From Brenneria rubrifaciens (GTDB taxonomy: Bacteria > Pseudomonadota > Gammaproteobacteria > Enterobacterales > Enterobacteriaceae): a DNA stretch of 64,000 nt. The DNA lies in NCBI RefSeq assembly GCF_005484945.1, contig NZ_CP034035.1:2542001-2606000 (forward strand). The letters are read 5' to 3'. A program made the position numbers and the translations under genes. Below are positions 37,248 through 49,338 of this stretch, piece after piece (the stretch's first letter is position 1; every line of letters starts with the position of its first letter). A model generated the notes under the pieces. It saw only the letters and a program-made list of their open reading frames with translations, was not told the origin of the DNA and did not search any database.

Positions 37248-38705
37248 TTACATCATGGGCTGTGCAAACTGTACCAGTGAGATCAGCGGCTGCGGATAAA
37301 CCCCCAGCAGCAATACGACCACCGATGATATCAATACCACCACGCCGCCCGCCGTCAATGCCCAATTGCTTGGCGTATCACGCTGCAACACTTGCGGCGC
37401 GCTCAGATACAGACTTACCATGACGCGCAGATAGTAATACAGACCAATGGCGCTACCTAGCACAACCGTACCGGTTAACCACCACAGACCGGCATTCACA
37501 CCAACGGCCAGAACATAGAATTTACCAAAGAAGCCCAGCGTCATCGGAATCCCCGCCAGCGACAGCATCATCACCGTCATCACCGCGGAAAGAATCGGTT
37601 TATGCCAGAACAGACCGCGATAAGAGAACAGTGAATCGGCGTCCGGGCCGCGATACGGGCTGGACATCAGGCTGACCACACCGAACGCGCCCAGGCTACT
37701 GAACAGATAGCCCAGCAGATACACGCCCACCGTTTCCAGCGCCATCTGATGACTTTGCACCGCAATCAGTGCAACCAACAGGTAACCGAGATGAGCAATG
37801 GACGAATACCCCAGCAAACGCTTGATATTGCTCTGCGATACCGCCATCACGTTACCAAACAGGATGGAGGCAAAGGCAATGACCCCCAACGCCATTCTGA
37901 CAGAATCGCTATCGACCATCGGCGCGTAGAGGAACAAACGCATGACCGCGCCAAAGATGGCGATTTTACTGGCGGTAGCCAGAAAGGTCGATACCGGCGC
38001 CGGCGCCCCCTGGTAAACGTCCGGGGTCCACAGTTGGAAAGGAACCAGAGACAGCTTAAAGCCCAGCCCCACGAGCATCATCCCCAGCCCCGCCAACAGC
38101 AACGGTTCGTGAATCTGCCGATCGCTCAGGCGATTACCCAGACTGGCAAAGCTCAGATCGCCGGACTCCGCATAGACCAGCGCCATGCCAAACAGCAAGA
38201 ACGAGGATGCGGCAGCCGAGAGCAGCATGTATTTGATACTCGCCTCCAGCGAACGTTTCTGACGGAATGCGTAACCAATCAGACCGAACAGCGGCAAAGA
38301 AATCAATTCAATACCGATGAACAACGCAGCAAGGTGATTCGCGCTCGCCAGCAAAATGCCCCCTAACGCCGCGATAAGAACCAGTAAATAGAACTCATCA
38401 CGGTTATCCGGGTAACCTTCCAGCCAGGGATAGGCAAAGGTGCTGGTCGCCAGGCTGGCTAACAATACCAGCCCGGCATAAAACATGGAGAATCCATCGA
38501 CACGCAGTAGCGGCGTGATATCCATTGCCCCTGCCTGGCCGACAAAGTAAAGCGACAGCAGCGCAATATTCAGGCCGACAACCGTCATGGTTGCGTTAAC
38601 AAAATGGTTGCGTCGCCACGCAATGCACAGCATCACAACCACTACCGTCAATCCGACGATCAACAGCGGCGATAGCGCGATTAGTTGTTGAGGAGTTATT
38701 GTCAT
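37248..38705 (-). CDS. nuoN: NADH:quinone oxidoreductase subunit N
   Basis: This 485-residue membrane protein is one of the three antiporter-like subunits of complex I, with about 14 hydrophobic segments and the family core [17 protein letters not shown]. It has the length of the E. coli protein. It is the last gene of the nuo operon, 6 bp after nuoM, and is followed by the operon terminator. It forms one proton channel of the membrane arm. Confidence 0.95.
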   Translation of the reverse strand: MTITPQQLIALSPLLIVGLTVVVVMLCIAWRRNHFVNATMTVVGLNIALLSLYFVGQAGAMDITPLLRVDGFSMFYAGLVLLASLATSTFAYPWLEGYPDNRDEFYLLVLIAALGGILLASANHLAALFIGIELISLPLFGLIGYAFRQKRSLEASIKYMLLSAAASSFLLFGMALVYAESGDLSFASLGNRLSDRQIHEPLLLAGLGMMLVGLGFKLSLVPFQLWTPDVYQGAPAPVSTFLATASKIAIFGAVMRLFLYAPMVDSDSVRMALGVIAFASILFGNVMAVSQSNIKRLLGYSSIAHLGYLLVALIAVQSHQMALETVGVYLLGYLFSSLGAFGVVSLMSSPYRGPDADSLFSYRGLFWHKPILSAVMTVMMLSLAGIPMTLGFFGKFYVLAVGVNAGLWWLTGTVVLGSAIGLYYYLRVMVSLYLSAPQVLQRDTPSNWALTAGGVVVLISSVVVLLLGVYPQPLISLVQFAQPMM

Positions 38706-38711
38706 GGCGAA

Positions 38712-40247
38712 TTACGGCCTTGTTGTTGAAATTATGGAATCTGGAGCAGATGACATAAACCACTGCTGGATATTTAACATCGCGGCACCGGAGGTATCCA
38801 GAATCGGCTGCGGGAACACCCCTAACAACACCAGCAATACCACCAATAGCATCACGATGGATAATTCACGCATCGACATACTCTGTAACGACCGATCGGA
38901 TTTCGGCGCGCCGTAGTAAGCGCGCTGCATCATGATCAGTGAATACACCGACGCGAATACCAGCCCAAATGTTGAAATCACCGTGATCGTCGGCACCACC
39001 TGATAGCTGCCGAACAGAATCATGAATTCGCCGACAAAGTTACCCGTACCCGGCATGCCCAACGTGGCCACGGCAAAAAACAGCGACAGCGCGGGCAGAT
39101 ATTTCAGACGCGCCCACAGGCCGCCCATCTCGCGCATATCGCGGGTATGCAGCCGTTCGTACAACTGGCCGCACAGAATAAACAGTCCGGCGGCGGACAG
39201 ACCGTGCGCAATCATCTGAATGACCGCCCCCTGATAAGCCAGTTGACTGCCGGAATAAATGGCAATCATCACGAACCCCATGTGGGAAACAGAGGTGTAG
39301 GCAATCAAACGCTTGATATCAGTTTGATTAAAGGCCATCCATGCGCCGTAGAAAATCCCAATCACGCCGAGCCACATGGCGATAGGCGCAAATTCATGTG
39401 ACGCATTCGGGAACAGCGGCAGGCTGAATCGAAGCAGACCATAGGCCGCCGTTTTCAGCAAAATGCCCGCCAGATCGACAGAACCTGCGGTCGGCGCCTG
39501 ACTGTGCGCGTCGGGCAACCAGCCATGCAGAGGCACGACCGGCATTTTTACCGCGAAGGCGACGAAGAAGCCAAGCATCAACAGATATTCGACACTGCGT
39601 GACATCGGTGTGTCGATCAGTTTCTCATAGTCGAACGTCCACTCACCGGTCGCGTTATAGTGCACGAATACCAGCCCCAGAATCGCAATCAGCATCACCA
39701 GTCCGCTGGCCTGGGTGTAGATGAAAAACTTGGTCGCGGCGGTAATACGGGTTTTACCGTCCGAGCCTTTGTGTCCCCACAACGCAATCAGGAAATACAT
39801 CGGCACCAACATCATTTCCCAGAAGAAGAAGAACAGGAACATGTCGATAGCGACGAAAACCCCGATGACGGCGCCCAGTATCCACAACAGATTCAAATGG
39901 AAAAAACCCTGATAGCGTTGAATTTCATTCCACGAGCAAAGGATCGCCAGAACACCCAGCAAACCGGTCAACACCACCATCAATATCGACAGCCCATCCA
40001 ACGCAAGATGGATATTGATACCAAAACGAGGTATCCACGGCACATTGAACTCGGCCTGCCATTGCGGCAGCCCATCGGGGGTTGCCAGAGAATAGCCACC
40101 TTGCAACCACAGTTGCAGAGATAGCGTCAGAGTCAGCCCCATAGCAATCAACGCGATCCAGCGCGGTACTTTCGTACCAAAACGCTCGCACTGCCAACAC
40201 AGTAGACCGCCGATAAAGGGGATAAGAATTAGCCAAGGTAGTAGCAT
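38712..40247 (-). CDS. nuoM: NADH:quinone oxidoreductase subunit M
   Basis: This is a 511-residue antiporter-like subunit with about 14 membrane segments. The catalytic Glu is seen in FFFFFWEMMLVPMYF, and KMPVVPLHGWLPDAHSQAPT is the proton-channel signature. The ATG at 40247 follows AGGGA and yields the family's usual length, whereas the longer frame would add 28 non-hydrophobic residues. It follows nuoL after a 100-bp spacer that holds a hairpin. Confidence 0.95.
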   Translation of the reverse strand: MLLPWLILIPFIGGLLCWQCERFGTKVPRWIALIAMGLTLTLSLQLWLQGGYSLATPDGLPQWQAEFNVPWIPRFGINIHLALDGLSILMVVLTGLLGVLAILCSWNEIQRYQGFFHLNLLWILGAVIGVFVAIDMFLFFFFWEMMLVPMYFLIALWGHKGSDGKTRITAATKFFIYTQASGLVMLIAILGLVFVHYNATGEWTFDYEKLIDTPMSRSVEYLLMLGFFVAFAVKMPVVPLHGWLPDAHSQAPTAGSVDLAGILLKTAAYGLLRFSLPLFPNASHEFAPIAMWLGVIGIFYGAWMAFNQTDIKRLIAYTSVSHMGFVMIAIYSGSQLAYQGAVIQMIAHGLSAAGLFILCGQLYERLHTRDMREMGGLWARLKYLPALSLFFAVATLGMPGTGNFVGEFMILFGSYQVVPTITVISTFGLVFASVYSLIMMQRAYYGAPKSDRSLQSMSMRELSIVMLLVVLLVLLGVFPQPILDTSGAAMLNIQQWFMSSAPDSIISTTRP

Positions 40248-40292
40248 GGCGTTTGGTGTCCCTAAATTAAAGAAATCTGAAAACTTTGCCGT

Positions 40293-40323
40293 GGCAGGCA
40301 CTCCCCCCAGGAAATGCCCTGCC
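40293..40323 (-). other. Hairpin in the nuoL-nuoM spacer
   Basis: GGCAGG pairs with CCTGCC (6 bp, plus CA/TG beyond a bulge), around a C-rich loop. There is no T-run. It lies in one of the few long spacers of the operon and may set mRNA stability or segmental expression. Confidence 0.4.
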
Positions 40324-40347
40324 CTTCGCACGTTACCGGATAGCGCC

Positions 40348-42195
40348 TTAAACCAGCAATAACAAGCCCAGCACCACGACGGCGCCTAAACTCATCGAGG
40401 CAACGTACCAGCGCACTTGACCATTTTCGCTTACTGTCAACCCACGGTTTCCCCAACGGGTAATCAAAGCCGGAATATTCATCAGTGAGTTCAGCGGATC
40501 ACGCTGCAACAGCTTCGCTATAGCCAGATAAGGTCTGATAAAGACTTTGTCGTATACCCAGTCAAAGCCCCAGGCATGGAACCACCATGTCGAGAAGAAA
40601 CGCCCGGGCGCGCTGTTCGCAATACGCTTAACCGCCTGACGTTTGCCCAGCCACAGCAGCGCGGCCAGCAAAATTCCCGCAATGGCAACCACGCCGGAGG
40701 CGATTTCCAGCGTCATGACCTGGCTATGCTCAAGTTCCGTTGTTTGCGGCAATACGCCCTGCAAAGGAGGAACAATCATCGCGCCGATAAAGGTCGACAG
40801 CACCATTAACACAATCAGTGGTAAATGATGGGAGATGCCCTTACCCGGGTGCGCGTTGGTTTTCGCTTCGCCGTGGAATACGATAAAGATCATACGGAAG
40901 GTGTACAGCGAGGTCATGAAGGCGCCGGCCAATCCCGCCACCATCAGGTTGATATGACCATTCGCCCACGCCCCGGCCAGAATTTCGTCCTTACTGAAAA
41001 AGCCTGCCGTCAGCAACGGCAACGCCGCCAGCGCCGCGCCACCGACCAGGAAGCAGACATACACCAACGGGATGGTTTTACGCAGGCCGCCCATTTTGAA
41101 AATATTCTGTTCGTGATGACAGGCAAGGATGACCGAACCGGAGGAGAGGAACAGCAACGCTTTGAAAAACGCGTGCGTCATCAGGTGGAATATGGCCGCA
41201 TCCCACGCCTGAACGCCAAGCGCCAGAAACATGTAACCAATCTGGCTCATGGTGGAATAGGCCAGAACGCGTTTGATATCGGTCTGAACCAGCGCAGCGA
41301 ATCCCGCCAATACCAGCGTGACCGCCCCAATGATGCCGACCAGATGCAAAACATCCGGCGCCATCAGGAACAGGCCATGCGTACGGGCAATCAGATAGAC
41401 GCCCGCGGTAACCATGGTTGCAGCGTGGATCAAGGCCGAAACCGGGGTTGGACCGGCCATCGCGTCAGCCAGCCAGGTCTGCAATGGCAACTGTGCGGAT
41501 TTACCTACCGCCCCGCCGAGCAGCATCAGAGTAGCCCAGGTAATCGCCGGGGAGCCTTCCGCCAGTTGTTGCGGCGCCAGAACCATCAGTTCACGGAAGT
41601 TCAGCGTACCCAGTTCGTTGTAGAGAATGAACAAGGCGAATGCCAGGAACACGTCACCCACGCGGGTTACCACAAATGCTTTCATCGCTGCCGCGCCGTT
41701 CTTCGGATTGGTGTAATAGAAACCGATCAGCAGATAACTGCACAGCCCCACGCCCTCCCATCCGAGGTACATCAACAGCAGGTTATCCGCCAGAACCAGC
41801 ACCACCATGCTCGCAATAAACAGGTTGGTGTAGGCAAAAAAACGGGAATACCCCTCTTCTCCACGCATGTACCAGGAGGCAAACAGGTGGATAAAGAAAC
41901 CGACGCCAGTCACCACGGACAGCATGGTTAACGACAGGCCATCCAGCGTTAATGTCACGCCGATGTCAAAATTCCCAACCGCCATCCATGTCCACAAATG
42001 CTGGTTGAAGAGGGTCACGCCGCCATTCTGCCCGCCCATAAAATCAACCACTACCCAGGCCGTAACCAACGCTGCCAGACCAATCGAGCCAACCCCTACG
42101 GCCGCAGAGGTATTCTCTGACCAGCGACCGCGGGAAAAAGCCAACAACAGAAATCCGAGCAGCGGAAATAATATTGTTAAATAGAGTAAGTTCAT
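40348..42195 (-). CDS. nuoL: NADH:quinone oxidoreductase subunit L
   Basis: This 615-residue protein is the largest antiporter-like subunit, with about 16 membrane helices including the long lateral helix at the C-terminus. [19 protein letters not shown] contains the catalytic Glu, and [21 protein letters not shown] is the conserved channel segment. The start overlaps the end of nuoK by 4 nt, indicating coupling. Confidence 0.95.
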   Translation of the reverse strand: MNLLYLTILFPLLGFLLLAFSRGRWSENTSAAVGVGSIGLAALVTAWVVVDFMGGQNGGVTLFNQHLWTWMAVGNFDIGVTLTLDGLSLTMLSVVTGVGFFIHLFASWYMRGEEGYSRFFAYTNLFIASMVVLVLADNLLLMYLGWEGVGLCSYLLIGFYYTNPKNGAAAMKAFVVTRVGDVFLAFALFILYNELGTLNFRELMVLAPQQLAEGSPAITWATLMLLGGAVGKSAQLPLQTWLADAMAGPTPVSALIHAATMVTAGVYLIARTHGLFLMAPDVLHLVGIIGAVTLVLAGFAALVQTDIKRVLAYSTMSQIGYMFLALGVQAWDAAIFHLMTHAFFKALLFLSSGSVILACHHEQNIFKMGGLRKTIPLVYVCFLVGGAALAALPLLTAGFFSKDEILAGAWANGHINLMVAGLAGAFMTSLYTFRMIFIVFHGEAKTNAHPGKGISHHLPLIVLMVLSTFIGAMIVPPLQGVLPQTTELEHSQVMTLEIASGVVAIAGILLAALLWLGKRQAVKRIANSAPGRFFSTWWFHAWGFDWVYDKVFIRPYLAIAKLLQRDPLNSLMNIPALITRWGNRGLTVSENGQVRWYVASMSLGAVVVLGLLLLV

Positions 42196-42494
42196 CCGCG
42201 CATCTCACTGACTGTATCAATATTCAGGGTCTGACGACGTCGATACATCTGTAGCAGCAGCGCCAGGCCGATACTGGCCTCGGCCGCCGCCAGCGTAATC
42301 GCCAGAATGTACATCACCTGACCGTCCGGTTGCTGCCAGTAACTGCCGGCCACCACAAATGCCAGTGCGGCGGCGTTGATCATAATTTCAAGACTGATCA
42401 ACATAAACAATAAGTTACGGCGAATCAGCAGCCCAGTCAGCCCCAAAACAAACAGCGCGGCAGCTAAAATCAAGCCATGTTGTAACGGAATCAT
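42192..42494 (-). CDS. nuoK: NADH:quinone oxidoreductase subunit K
   Basis: This 100-residue protein has three membrane helices. The two conserved membrane Glu residues lie in [15 protein letters not shown] and [13 protein letters not shown]. It has the exact length of E. coli NuoK. It overlaps nuoJ and nuoL by 4 nt on each side. It is part of the E-channel of the membrane arm. Confidence 0.95.
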   Translation of the reverse strand: MIPLQHGLILAAALFVLGLTGLLIRRNLLFMLISLEIMINAAALAFVVAGSYWQQPDGQVMYILAITLAAAEASIGLALLLQMYRRRQTLNIDTVSEMRG

Positions 42495-43051
42495 GCGCGT
42501 TCCCCCGCTATTTTTTTCTCCACATCCTGGTCCGCGCTTTCTTTGCTGATAACCTCGCCACGTTTGTCTTCACGACCAATATGGAAAGCGACGACCAACC
42601 CGGCCAGCAGCAACATTGAGGCGAGCTCAACAGCCAAAACATAAGGCCCGAACAGACTAATCCCTACGGCTTTCGCGTCCACCGCTTCACCACTCATGCC
42701 CTGATCGCTCAGGCTAAGAATCCCCTTCACAATCACCGCCAGCAAAACAAGCGACAACAGGCCAGGACCGATCCAGACGCCCGGCTTCAGCCAGATACGC
42801 TCCTGCTCTACCACCGCGTCGCCTAGATTAAGCATCATGACGACGAACACAAACAGCACCATAATGGCGCCCGCGTAAACGATGATTTCCAATGCGCCGG
42901 CAAAGTAGGCGCCCAGCGAAAAGAACACGCCCGCGACAGCCAGCAGGGAGACAATCAGATATAACAATGCATGCACTGGGTTGGTATGGGTAATGACGCG
43001 TAATGTCGCCAATACCGCAATCAAACCCGTGACATAAAAAGCGAATTCCAT
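42491..43051 (-). CDS. nuoJ: NADH:quinone oxidoreductase subunit J
   Basis: This 186-residue protein has five membrane helices, including the family segment [19 protein letters not shown]. The C-terminal 30 residues are charged. It overlaps nuoK by 4 nt and follows nuoI by 9 bp. It belongs to the membrane arm near the quinone site and undergoes conformational change in coupling. Confidence 0.95.
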   Translation of the reverse strand: MEFAFYVTGLIAVLATLRVITHTNPVHALLYLIVSLLAVAGVFFSLGAYFAGALEIIVYAGAIMVLFVFVVMMLNLGDAVVEQERIWLKPGVWIGPGLLSLVLLAVIVKGILSLSDQGMSGEAVDAKAVGISLFGPYVLAVELASMLLLAGLVVAFHIGREDKRGEVISKESADQDVEKKIAGERA

Positions 43052-43060
43052 GCGAGCTCC

Positions 43061-43603
43061 TTAGGGCAACAGGCCTTTGACATCAATGGGTTTGGCTTCG
43101 TTTTCAGCTTCGCCTTTGTCTTTCCCATCGATCGCCATACCGGCCAACCGGTAAAAGTTGTATTCCGGATATTTACCCGGCCCCGATATCAGCAAATCTT
43201 CTTTTTCGTAAACCAGATCCTGACGTTTGTAATCCCCCATTTCAAAATCCGGCGTCAACTGAATGGCTGTGGTCGGGCAGGCTTCTTCACAAAAGCCGCA
43301 GAAAATACAACGCGAGAAGTTGATACGGAAAAACTCGGGATACCAGCGTCCGTCTTTAGTTTCGGCTTTCTGTAAAGAGATGCAGCCAACCGGACAGGCC
43401 ACCGCACAGAGGTTGCAAGCCACGCAACGCTCCTCACCATCGGGATCGCGCGTCAGTACGATCCGTCCACGATAGCGTGGCGGCGGGTTCACAGGCTCTT
43501 CAGGATACATCTTGGTTTCACGCTTTTTAAACGCGTTCGATCCCACCATACAGATACTGCGTACCTGGGTGCCGAAACCAACCACTAAATCTTTTAATGT
43601 CAT
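43061..43603 (-). CDS. nuoI: NADH:quinone oxidoreductase subunit I (two 4Fe-4S clusters)
   Basis: This 180-residue peripheral-arm protein has two ferredoxin motifs, [13 protein letters not shown] and [13 protein letters not shown], for clusters N6a and N6b. An N-terminal amphipathic helix docks to the membrane arm. It follows nuoH by 14 bp. The length equals that of E. coli NuoI. Confidence 0.96.
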   Translation of the reverse strand: MTLKDLVVGFGTQVRSICMVGSNAFKKRETKMYPEEPVNPPPRYRGRIVLTRDPDGEERCVACNLCAVACPVGCISLQKAETKDGRWYPEFFRINFSRCIFCGFCEEACPTTAIQLTPDFEMGDYKRQDLVYEKEDLLISGPGKYPEYNFYRLAGMAIDGKDKGEAENEAKPIDVKGLLP

Positions 43604-43617
43604 GGTTTATTCACCCC

Positions 43618-44595
43618 TTATTGAGCGTTGTACAAAATGACCGCGGCTGTCGCCAGCAGGTTCAGTAAGGTTATCGGCAGACAGACTTTCCAGCCGAAAG
43701 CCATCACCTGGTCATAACGCGGACGGGGCAACGCAGCACGAATCAGAATGAACATCATCATGAAGAATGCCGTTTTCAATGCAAACCAGATAAATGGCGG
43801 TAACAGCGGACCATGCCAGCCCCCGAAGAACAGGGTCACAATCAGCGCGGAAACCGTTACGATACCGATATATTCCCCCACAAAGAACAAACCGAATTTC
43901 ATGCCGGAATATTCAATGTGGTAACCATCGGCCAGTTCCTGCTCTGCTTCCGGCTGGTCGAACGGATGGCGGTGACATACCGCAACGCCTGCGATAGCGA
44001 AAGTCACGAAACCGAAGAATTGCGGGATCACATTCCACAGATGCGCTTGCGAATCCACAATGTCGCGCATGTTGAACGAGCCAGCCTGAGCAGCCACGCC
44101 CATCAGGGAAAGTCCCAGAAACACTTCATAACTCAGCGTTTGCGCAGATGCACGAACGGCGCCCAATAACGAGTATTTGTTGTTGCTCGACCAGCCGGCA
44201 AACAACACCGCATAAACCGCCAGTCCCGCCATCATAAGGAAAAACAGCAGACCGATGTTCAGGTCGGAGACGCCCCAGGTAGGGCTGACCGGGACAATGG
44301 CGAAAGCCAATAACAGTGAAGTAAACGCGATCATCGGCGCCAGCGTGAAGATGACTTTGTCAGTAAACTTCGGCACCCAGTCTTCTTTGAAGAACATTTT
44401 GATCATATCGGCGACAAGCTGCAACGAACCGCCCCAACCTACTCGGTTCGGCCCGTACCGCCCCTGGAACAACCCCAGCAGCTTGCGTTCGCCCATACTC
44501 ATGAACGCGCCGCAGGTCACGACGACCAACAGGATCACGATCGATTTTCCCACTGAGCTCAGAATCTCAAGAATTTCCGGTGTTAACCAACTCAT
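43618..44595 (-). CDS. nuoH: NADH:quinone oxidoreductase subunit H
   Basis: This is a 325-residue membrane protein with about eight helices. The quinone-cavity loop [19 protein letters not shown] is conserved, as is the acidic stretch [18 protein letters not shown]. It links the peripheral and membrane arms. It overlaps nuoG by 4 nt. Confidence 0.95.
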   Translation of the reverse strand: MSWLTPEILEILSSVGKSIVILLVVVTCGAFMSMGERKLLGLFQGRYGPNRVGWGGSLQLVADMIKMFFKEDWVPKFTDKVIFTLAPMIAFTSLLLAFAIVPVSPTWGVSDLNIGLLFFLMMAGLAVYAVLFAGWSSNNKYSLLGAVRASAQTLSYEVFLGLSLMGVAAQAGSFNMRDIVDSQAHLWNVIPQFFGFVTFAIAGVAVCHRHPFDQPEAEQELADGYHIEYSGMKFGLFFVGEYIGIVTVSALIVTLFFGGWHGPLLPPFIWFALKTAFFMMMFILIRAALPRPRYDQVMAFGWKVCLPITLLNLLATAAVILYNAQ

Positions 44596-47318
44596 TGCGC
44601 AGCCTCCCGCAGATTTTCAACGGTCGCACCCACCAGAACCGGGGCAATTCCCGGGAGTCCAAGCGGTAAACCAACCTGTCCCTGACTCAGTTCGACACTC
44701 AAACGCAGCGGCAAACGCAACGTCTGACCATCACAGGTCAGTTCCAGCAATGCGCCAGCATTGACGCCCAACGCCGCCGCATCAGCAGGGTTAACCATCA
44801 CATAAGGTTCTGGCATACGCTGTTGAATTACCGCCGAACGCTGTGACATTTCATCACTGCCGAACAAGTGATAATACGGCGCAACCTGCCAACGCCCCGC
44901 TTGTGCGACAAACGCGGATGGAATGTCATCGAAATAGCCCAACGTGCCTTCGCCAGCCTCAATAATACGCACACCAGGATCGCCATGGCGCAGATGTCCG
45001 CCGACTTCATCCTGGAATTTGTTCCATGCCTGCGGTGAGTTCCAACCTGGCGCCCAGGCAAAGGGAATTTGCTGACGATCGGCGAGCGGGCTATTGTTCC
45101 CTTCCATCGAGAAAGCAAACATCGTGTCTTGATCCTGCGGCTGACGCGGTTCATGCACGCTGATATTGGCGCGCATTGCGGTACGCCCGCTGGCGCGGTT
45201 CGGCGAACGAGCCAGCTTTTGCCCGCGAATGCGGAATGATGCATCCGGCGCGGCCTGCTTGATCGCTGATAATTGCGGTAGCGCGGCGACACAGGCATCA
45301 ATCACATGATCGAGCTGCGTCCAGTCGACCTGACGGCGGTTATAGGTGATAAACAGGGAATGCAGCCAGCGCCAGCTTTCCAGCATGACCACCTTATCGT
45401 TGTAGTAAGTAGGATCGTAAACCTGGAAGAAGCGCTGAGCGCGGCCTTCCTGATTGACTAACGTCCCGTCACTTTCCGCGAAACTGGCCGATGAGAGAAT
45501 AAGCGTCGCTTTCTCCATAATCCGGGTTCGCTGGTGATCCAATACCACCAGATTAACCGCTTTTTCCAGAGCGGCATCAACACGTGTCGCAGAGGCTTGG
45601 CGATAAAGATCGTTCTCCAGCACGACAACGCTGTCGGCTTCGCCGTTTTCCAACTGTGCCAGCGCCTCATCCAGCGAACCACCGCCAATCATTGACAGAC
45701 CAAGGCTGTTTGCCGCGGGCGCGACAAAAGTAATCGCGACGTCAGAACCGCGATTTTTCAGTGCATTAGCCACGTTTGCCGCCGCTCGGATGATCGCCTC
45801 GCTACCGGCGTTGGTGCCTGAAATGATCAACGGTTTCTTCGCGCCGGCCAGAGCCTGCACAATAATATCGACCTTTTGATCCAGGCCGGACGCCAGATCG
45901 GTCACGGCCGGCGCACTTTCATCCAGAGCATGTGCAATAGCGAAACCCAGACGGGCTTGATCGGCCACGGGCGCACGATAATTCCAGGCCGCAATGTCAT
46001 CCAGACGGGTATTATCCACGTTGGTGATAAAAAGCGGGTGTTTGGCATGCTGGCCGATATTCATGATAGCCGCGATTTGCCAGTCAGCCACTTTCTGCGC
46101 GGCGGCCATTTCACGCGCCTTGCCTTTTACCGCCTGACGCACGGCCAGTGCAATCCGCGCGCCGGTCTGCGTCAAATCTTCACCCAGTATCAGGACCGCA
46201 TCGCAGCTTTCAATTTCACGCAGCGCCGGGGTTCGCACGCCGCTTTCGCGTAATACTTTCAGTATCAGTTGCAGACGGTTTTGTTCGTCCTGAGCAATGC
46301 CGGTATAGAAATTTTCGGCCCCCACCAGCTCGCGCAGCGCAAAGTTACTTTCGATACTGGCGCGTGATGAGCCAATACCGATGGTCTTCTTCGCCTGACG
46401 CAGAACATCAGCGGCGCCTTGCAGTGCCTGATCGGCATTCAACGCGATCCAGTCGCTGCCTCGGCGCTGCAATGGCTGTTGAGGACGATCTTTCAGGTTA
46501 ACGTAACCATACCCAAAGCGGCCACGGTCACATAAGAAGTAGTGGTTCACGCTGCCGTTGAAGCGATTTTCAATACGACGCAGTTCGCCATAGCGCTCAC
46601 CGGGGCTAGTATTGCAACCAATGCTGCACTGCTGGCAAATACTCGGCGCAAACTGCATATCCCATTTACGGTTGTAACGCTCGGAATGCGTTTTGTCGGT
46701 GAACACGCCGGTAGGACAAACTTCAACCAGGTTGCCGGAGAATTCGCTTTCCAACGTACCGTCTTCGGGACGACCGAAATAAACGTTGTCATGCGCGCCA
46801 TATACGCCGAGATCTTTGCCATCCGCGTAATCCTTGTAGTAGCGCACGCAGCGATAGCAGGCGATACAGCGGTTCATTTCATGAGAAATAAAGGGGCCGA
46901 GATCCTGATTGTGATGAGTCCGTTTGGTAAAGCGATAGCGACGGAAGCTCTGCCCCGTCATCACCGTCATATCTTGTAAATGACAGTTACCGCCTTCCTC
47001 ACACACCGGGCAATCGTGTGGGTGATTGGTCATCAGAAACTCAACTATCGTCTTGCGGAATAGCTTCGCTTCTTCATCCTCAATCGCAATGAACGTGCCT
47101 TCTGTAGCAGGCGCCATACAGGACATCACCAGACGACCTCGAGTATCCTCCGCGTTTTGATATTGCTTTACCGCACAAAGGCGGCAGGAACCAACGCTAC
47201 CCAGCGCCGGGTGCCAGCAAAAGTAAGGAATATCAAGTCCCAGGGACAGGCAAGCTTCAAGCAGGTTGTCTGCGCCGTTAACTTCATATTCTTTGCCGTC
47301 TACATGAATAGTAGCCAT
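44592..47318 (-). CDS. nuoG: NADH:quinone oxidoreductase subunit G
   Basis: This 908-residue subunit begins [20 protein letters not shown] and has the same length as E. coli NuoG. The N-terminal ferredoxin domain binds a 2Fe-2S cluster ([15 protein letters not shown]). Next come [29 protein letters not shown] and CQQCSIGC, the last including cluster N7 ligands found in E. coli-type enzymes. The remainder is a molybdopterin-oxidoreductase-like scaffold. An in-frame extension upstream of 47318 has no family match. A 126-bp spacer with a hairpin separates it from nuoF. Confidence 0.96.
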   Translation of the reverse strand: MATIHVDGKEYEVNGADNLLEACLSLGLDIPYFCWHPALGSVGSCRLCAVKQYQNAEDTRGRLVMSCMAPATEGTFIAIEDEEAKLFRKTIVEFLMTNHPHDCPVCEEGGNCHLQDMTVMTGQSFRRYRFTKRTHHNQDLGPFISHEMNRCIACYRCVRYYKDYADGKDLGVYGAHDNVYFGRPEDGTLESEFSGNLVEVCPTGVFTDKTHSERYNRKWDMQFAPSICQQCSIGCNTSPGERYGELRRIENRFNGSVNHYFLCDRGRFGYGYVNLKDRPQQPLQRRGSDWIALNADQALQGAADVLRQAKKTIGIGSSRASIESNFALRELVGAENFYTGIAQDEQNRLQLILKVLRESGVRTPALREIESCDAVLILGEDLTQTGARIALAVRQAVKGKAREMAAAQKVADWQIAAIMNIGQHAKHPLFITNVDNTRLDDIAAWNYRAPVADQARLGFAIAHALDESAPAVTDLASGLDQKVDIIVQALAGAKKPLIISGTNAGSEAIIRAAANVANALKNRGSDVAITFVAPAANSLGLSMIGGGSLDEALAQLENGEADSVVVLENDLYRQASATRVDAALEKAVNLVVLDHQRTRIMEKATLILSSASFAESDGTLVNQEGRAQRFFQVYDPTYYNDKVVMLESWRWLHSLFITYNRRQVDWTQLDHVIDACVAALPQLSAIKQAAPDASFRIRGQKLARSPNRASGRTAMRANISVHEPRQPQDQDTMFAFSMEGNNSPLADRQQIPFAWAPGWNSPQAWNKFQDEVGGHLRHGDPGVRIIEAGEGTLGYFDDIPSAFVAQAGRWQVAPYYHLFGSDEMSQRSAVIQQRMPEPYVMVNPADAAALGVNAGALLELTCDGQTLRLPLRLSVELSQGQVGLPLGLPGIAPVLVGATVENLREAAQ

Positions 47319-47339
47319 AGTCAGCATGCTTCCATAATG

Positions 47340-47357
47340 GCCCGTGTCGCCACGGGC
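47340..47357 (-). other. Hairpin in the nuoF-nuoG spacer
   Basis: GCCCGTG pairs with CACGGGC (7 bp, 4-nt loop) without a T-run. It lies 22 bp before the nuoG ATG in a 126-bp spacer, close enough to influence nuoG translation or RNA processing. Confidence 0.45.
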
Positions 47358-47444
47358 GCTAATCAAAAATTCTGTTGCCGGGGCGGCTTATTCGCGCCAC
47401 CCGGCGGATACATTGACTGCATCTCGCGCTTATCCGGCGATGTT

Positions 47445-48794
47445 TTACCAGCGCGCTTTCAACAGGTTAGGCTGAATACCGCCAATCGCTTTAACATTGC
47501 CTAAATACTGTTGAGAAACGCCCGCCTCGAATTCTTCCCGGAAATATTTGATCGCGCTTTGCAGTGGTTCAACGGCGCCCGGCGCGTGTGCGCAGAAGGT
47601 ATTGCCCGGCCCGAGGAAACGGCAAAGCTGCTCCAGCGTTTCAATATCGCCCGGTTGTCCTTCCCCACGCTCCAGGGCACGCAGCAGTTTGACGCTCCAC
47701 GGCAGACCGTCACGGCAAGGCGTACACCACCCGCAGGATTCGCGCGAGAAAAACTCTTCCAGATTTCGTGTCAGCGAAACCATGTTGATTTCGTGATCGA
47801 CAGCCATCGCCAGCGCCGTACCTAACCGGCTACCCGCTTTCGCGATATGCTCAAAATCCATCGGCAAATCAAGATGACTGGCCGTCAAGAAGTCTGTCCC
47901 CGCCCCACCTGGTTGCCAGGCCTTCAGTTTCAGCCCGTCACGCATGCCGCCGGCATAATCTTCAAGAATTTCACGGGCGGTAGTACCGAACGGCAACTCC
48001 CATAATCCCGGATTTTTGACGCGGCCGGAAAACCCCATCAGTTTCGTACCGGCATCTTTACTCTTGCCCGCAGACAGCCCCTGATACCACGCCGCGCCAT
48101 ATTCAATAATTGCAGGTACGTTACACAGCGTTTCGACGTTGTTCACACAGGTCGGTTTTCCCCACGCACCGGCAGACGCCGGGAAAGGCGGCTTGGAACG
48201 CGGGTTGGCTCGGCGGCCTTCCAGCGAGTTGATCAGCGCAGTTTCTTCACCACAGATATAACGGCCCGCTCCGGTGTGAACAAACAGCTCAAAATCAAAT
48301 CCGCTGCCCAGAATATTCTTACCCAGCAACCCCGCAGCGTTTGCTTCATCAATCGCGCGGCGTAAATTCACGGCCGCCTCGATATATTCACCACGCAGGA
48401 AGATGTAGCCACGGTAGGCTTTTAGCGCAAAAGCGCTGATCAACATGCCTTCCACCAGCAGGTGCGGAAGTTGCTCCATCAAAAGGCGGTCTTTGTAAGT
48501 CCCGGGCTCCATTTCATCCGCGTTGCACAGCAGATAACGAATGTTCATGCTCTCGTCTTTCGGCATCAGGCTCCATTTCAGCCCTGTCGAAAAGCCGGCA
48601 CCGCCGCGCCCTTTCAGCCCGGCATCTTTGACCAGAGAAACCACCTCATCCTGCGCCATGCCGTTTAATGCTTTTTCCGCGCCGGCATAGCCGTTTTTGC
48701 TGCGATATTCGTCCAGCCATACTGGTTGGTTATCTTCACGCAAACGCCAGGTCAGAGGATGTTGCTCAGCAGTCAGGACAATGTTTTTACTCAT
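47445..48794 (-). CDS. nuoF: NADH:quinone oxidoreductase subunit F (NADH- and FMN-binding)
   Basis: This is a 449-residue peripheral subunit. [14 protein letters not shown] binds NADH/FMN and [11 protein letters not shown], with a later Cys in [10 protein letters not shown], binds the N3 4Fe-4S cluster. It is the electron entry point of complex I. It overlaps nuoE by 4 nt. Confidence 0.96.
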   Translation of the reverse strand: MSKNIVLTAEQHPLTWRLREDNQPVWLDEYRSKNGYAGAEKALNGMAQDEVVSLVKDAGLKGRGGAGFSTGLKWSLMPKDESMNIRYLLCNADEMEPGTYKDRLLMEQLPHLLVEGMLISAFALKAYRGYIFLRGEYIEAAVNLRRAIDEANAAGLLGKNILGSGFDFELFVHTGAGRYICGEETALINSLEGRRANPRSKPPFPASAGAWGKPTCVNNVETLCNVPAIIEYGAAWYQGLSAGKSKDAGTKLMGFSGRVKNPGLWELPFGTTAREILEDYAGGMRDGLKLKAWQPGGAGTDFLTASHLDLPMDFEHIAKAGSRLGTALAMAVDHEINMVSLTRNLEEFFSRESCGWCTPCRDGLPWSVKLLRALERGEGQPGDIETLEQLCRFLGPGNTFCAHAPGAVEPLQSAIKYFREEFEAGVSQQYLGNVKAIGGIQPNLLKARW

Positions 48795-49336
48795 TGATAC
48801 TGCTCCAATAACGATTCAATATCTTCAGGCTTCACGTGAGTATGGGTATCTTCGTCAATCATCATTGACGGCCCCTTGTCACAGTTTCCCAAGCAGCAGG
48901 TCGGCAGTAACGTGAAACGCCCGTCAAAGGTTGTCTGACCAGGCTTGATGCTGAGCTTACGCTCCAGCGCCGCCTGGACGCCTTGATAACCATTGATGTG
49001 GCACACCACGCTGTCGCAATAGCGAATAATGTGACGTCCAACCGGTTGACGGAAAATCTGGCTATAAAACGTCGCAACACCTTCAACATCGCTGGCAGGA
49101 ATGCCCAGAACATCGGCAATTGCATAGATCGCGCCATCCGTTACCCAGCCACGTTCCTTCTGCACGATTTTCAGTGCTTCAATGGAGGCCGCCCGAGCAT
49201 CTTCATAATGGTGTTTTTCGTGTTCAATCGCGTTACGCTCGGCGTCACTCAACACAAAAACATTTTCTTTCGTCAGCGAGTCGGCGGCGGGTTGCCCCTG
49301 CGCGTCGATATGATCGTGTTTGTTATAATCATGCAT
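48791..49336 (-). CDS. nuoE: NADH:quinone oxidoreductase subunit E (2Fe-2S)
   Basis: This 181-residue thioredoxin-fold protein has 2Fe-2S ligands in [12 protein letters not shown] (YCDSVVC) and [10 protein letters not shown]. It is about 15 residues longer than E. coli NuoE at the N-terminus, where the extra part is charged and His/Asp-rich ([14 protein letters not shown]). It follows nuoCD by 2 bp and overlaps nuoF. Confidence 0.95.
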   Translation of the reverse strand: MHDYNKHDHIDAQGQPAADSLTKENVFVLSDAERNAIEHEKHHYEDARAASIEALKIVQKERGWVTDGAIYAIADVLGIPASDVEGVATFYSQIFRQPVGRHIIRYCDSVVCHINGYQGVQAALERKLSIKPGQTTFDGRFTLLPTCCLGNCDKGPSMMIDEDTHTHVKPEDIESLLEQYQ

Positions 49337-49338
49337 AG